Shown: in pieces, positions 21,195-22,173 of the stretch | Position numbering within the stretch: the first letter of the stretch is position 1 | Layout of the letters: each line of letters starts with the position of its first letter | Source: an uncultured Eubacteriales bacterium | GTDB lineage: Bacteria > Bacillota > Clostridia > Oscillospirales > Oscillospiraceae | Assembly: GCA_900546255.1 (NCBI GenBank) | Contig: URCB01000030.1 | Span: 1-22,173, forward strand | Length of the DNA: 22,173 nucleotides | Direction: 5' to 3' | Program-made: the position numbers and the translations under genes | Notes under the pieces: model-generated | Seen by the model: only the letters and a program-made list of their open reading frames with translations | What the model was told of the DNA's origin: nothing | Databases searched by the model: none

Positions 21195-21680
21195 TTGCTG
21201 AACAAGATCTTTTTACAGGGCCGGCTGGTGGCCGACCCGGAACTCCGCCACACCCAGAACGGCATCGCCGTTGCTTCCTTCCGCTTGGCCGTGGACCGGG
21301 ACTTTAAGGACCGGGAAACCGGCGAGCGCAAGGCGGATTTCATCAACATCGTGGCCTGGCGGCAGACGGCAGAGTTCGTCTCCCGCTTCCTCACCAAGGG
21401 CCGGCTGGCCATCGTGGAGGGGAAACTCCAGACCCGCGATTACACCGACCGGGACGGCAACCGCCGCTACGCCACGGAAGTGGTGGCCGACAACGTCTAC
21501 TTCGGCGACTCCCGCCGGGACAGCGAAGGCAGCGGCTACGGTGCCCCCCAGCCCAGCCGAGGGGGCTATGGCGCTCCGGCTGACAGCAGCGCCCCCGTCT
21601 CCGGCGGCGGCTACTCCGCTGCCCCCATGGTGGATCAGTTCGCTGACCTCACCGACGACGACGGCGAGCTGCCCTTCTGA
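21195..21680 (+). CDS. ssb: single-stranded DNA-binding protein
   Basis: A 161-residue SSB. The OB-fold covers residues 1-105 (LNKIFLQGRLVADPELRHTQ, FRLAVDRDFKDRETGERKAD, WRQTAEF, GRLAIVEGKLQTRDYTD). A Gly/Ser/Pro/Tyr-rich flexible linker follows, and the acidic tip DDDGELPF recruits partner proteins in replication and repair. The start is a TTG at 21195 with AAGGGGG upstream; no ATG fits. It sits between rpsF and rpsR as in most Bacillota, which ties SSB supply to growth. Confidence 0.97.
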   Translation: MLNKIFLQGRLVADPELRHTQNGIAVASFRLAVDRDFKDRETGERKADFINIVAWRQTAEFVSRFLTKGRLAIVEGKLQTRDYTDRDGNRRYATEVVADNVYFGDSRRDSEGSGYGAPQPSRGGYGAPADSSAPVSGGGYSAAPMVDQFADLTDDDGELPF

Positions 21681-21746
21681 GCCTCTCTCTTCGAGAGGTC
21701 CCTCAGACCACTTTGATTCTTACTCTATATAAGGAGGTTTGCTCTC

Positions 21747-21986
21747 ATGGCTATGGATAGAGAACGGCCCCGCGGCCGTAAGCGCCGTAAGGTGTGTACT
21801 TTCTGCGTCGACAAGGTCGAGCACATCGACTACAAGGACGCTGCCAAGCTGCGCCGGTTCCTTTCGGAGCGGTCCAAGATTCTGCCCCGCAGAACCACCG
21901 GCACCTGCGCCATGCATCAGCGCCAGCTGACCGAGGCCATCAAGCGTGCCCGGCAGATCGCTCTGCTGCCCTACGTGACCGACTAA
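21747..21986 (+). CDS. rpsR: 30S ribosomal protein S18, zinc-binding type
   Basis: A 79-residue protein with the S18 core [20 protein letters not shown] and [18 protein letters not shown]. It is the 'C+' form: C17, C20, C54 and H57 (CTFC and CAMH) can hold zinc. Species with this form often carry a zinc-free paralog as well; none is visible here. AAGGAGG precedes the ATG at 21747. Last gene of the operon. Confidence 0.97.
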   Translation: MAMDRERPRGRKRRKVCTFCVDKVEHIDYKDAAKLRRFLSERSKILPRRTTGTCAMHQRQLTEAIKRARQIALLPYVTD

Positions 21987-21999
21987 TCGCAGTCATCCC

Positions 22000-22031
22000 A
22001 AAGACGCGCCGCATCCCGGCGCGTCTTTTTT
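22000..22031 (+). terminator. terminator of the rpsF-ssb-rpsR operon
   Basis: AAAGACGCGCCG (22000-22011) pairs with CGGCGCGTCTTT (22017-22028) and continues into a T run. Confidence 0.95.
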
Positions 22032-22097
22032 ATCCTGGGCCCGGAGATGCGGGGGGCTGGTACGTACCCTACGGGCGGTGCTGTCTATACCTACCTT

Positions 22098-22166
22098 GGG
22101 GCGCAGCGCCCCGGGGGCCCCGCCGACTCCGGCGGGGGAGCCCGACTTTCTTTGGAGAAAGTCGGG
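22098..22166. repeat. three consecutive perfect hairpins (REP-like intergenic element)
   Basis: GGGGCGC-A-GCGCCCC (22098-22112), CCCCGCCG-ACTC-CGGCGGGG (22118-22137) and CCCGACTTTCT-TTGG-AGAAAGTCGGG (22141-22166) follow each other within 70 bp. No T run follows the first two. Such blocks are typical of dispersed intergenic palindromes; the window holds no second copy to prove repetition. Confidence 0.5.
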
Positions 22167-22173
22167 GGAAAGA

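Noticed and set aside
1..22173. CRISPR array, transposon ends, tRNA or rRNA genes
   Set aside because: No regularly spaced repeats, transposase-like frames with terminal repeats, cloverleaf or rRNA sequence were seen.

Overview
The window looks like chromosomal DNA of a high-GC, spore-forming member of the Bacillota, most likely class Clostridia and perhaps the Oscillospiraceae (Flavonifractor/Pseudoflavonifractor-like). The reasons are strong AGGAGG-type Shine-Dalgarno (SD) sites, sigma-A promoters with 16-17 bp spacers, a spoVAC gene, DegV/FakB, BlaR1-like M56 peptidase and BcrA-type ABC families, and the order rpsF-ssb-rpsR. The genus is inference. I see no tRNA, rRNA, CRISPR array, transposase or phage gene, and coding density is high.

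Layout. 1-1527: 3' part of an M56 (BlaR1/MecR1-like) membrane metallopeptidase with a duplicated extracytoplasmic domain. 1603-2285 (minus): small XRE regulator translationally coupled to a four-helix membrane protein. 2387-4378 (minus): TetR repressor and MFS exporter, with a near-identical 21-bp operator at both promoters. 4565-6170 (plus): hotdog thioesterase, GreA and an unknown protein. 6171-6743: 573 bp without a convincing gene, holding a duplicated promoter/leader and several hairpins.

6744-12843 (minus): a probable envelope sensing/resistance locus. It has two tandem paralogous exported proteins of unknown function, then ABC ATPase, ABC permease, histidine kinase and OmpR-type response regulator. 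Both exported-protein genes carry a similar 24-nt element exactly 22 nt upstream of TATAAT, suggesting one regulator, plausibly the response regulator of this locus. 13006-13860 (minus): DegV/FakB.

13956-16315: an XRE repressor divergent from an overlooked 45-codon hydrophobic peptide gene without charged residues, followed by an SPFH/band-7 protein, an Arc-like ribbon-helix-helix protein, a two-helix membrane protein and a YbjQ-family protein. GATATC-based palindromes bracket the peptide promoter, and a third overlaps the SPFH promoter. The set looks like a small membrane-stress regulon and is the best candidate here for an undescribed system.

16370-17952: divergent LysR regulator and LysE/RhtB exporter. 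18083-19453: PIN-PhoH ATPase with unusual catalytic residues. 19545-20003 (minus): solitary spoVAC. 20163-20750: an XRE helix-turn-helix fused to a complete desulfoferrodoxin-type superoxide reductase module, a likely redox sensor. 20885-21986: rpsF-ssb-rpsR with promoter, structured leader and terminator. The last ~75 bp are three successive perfect hairpins resembling a repeated intergenic element.
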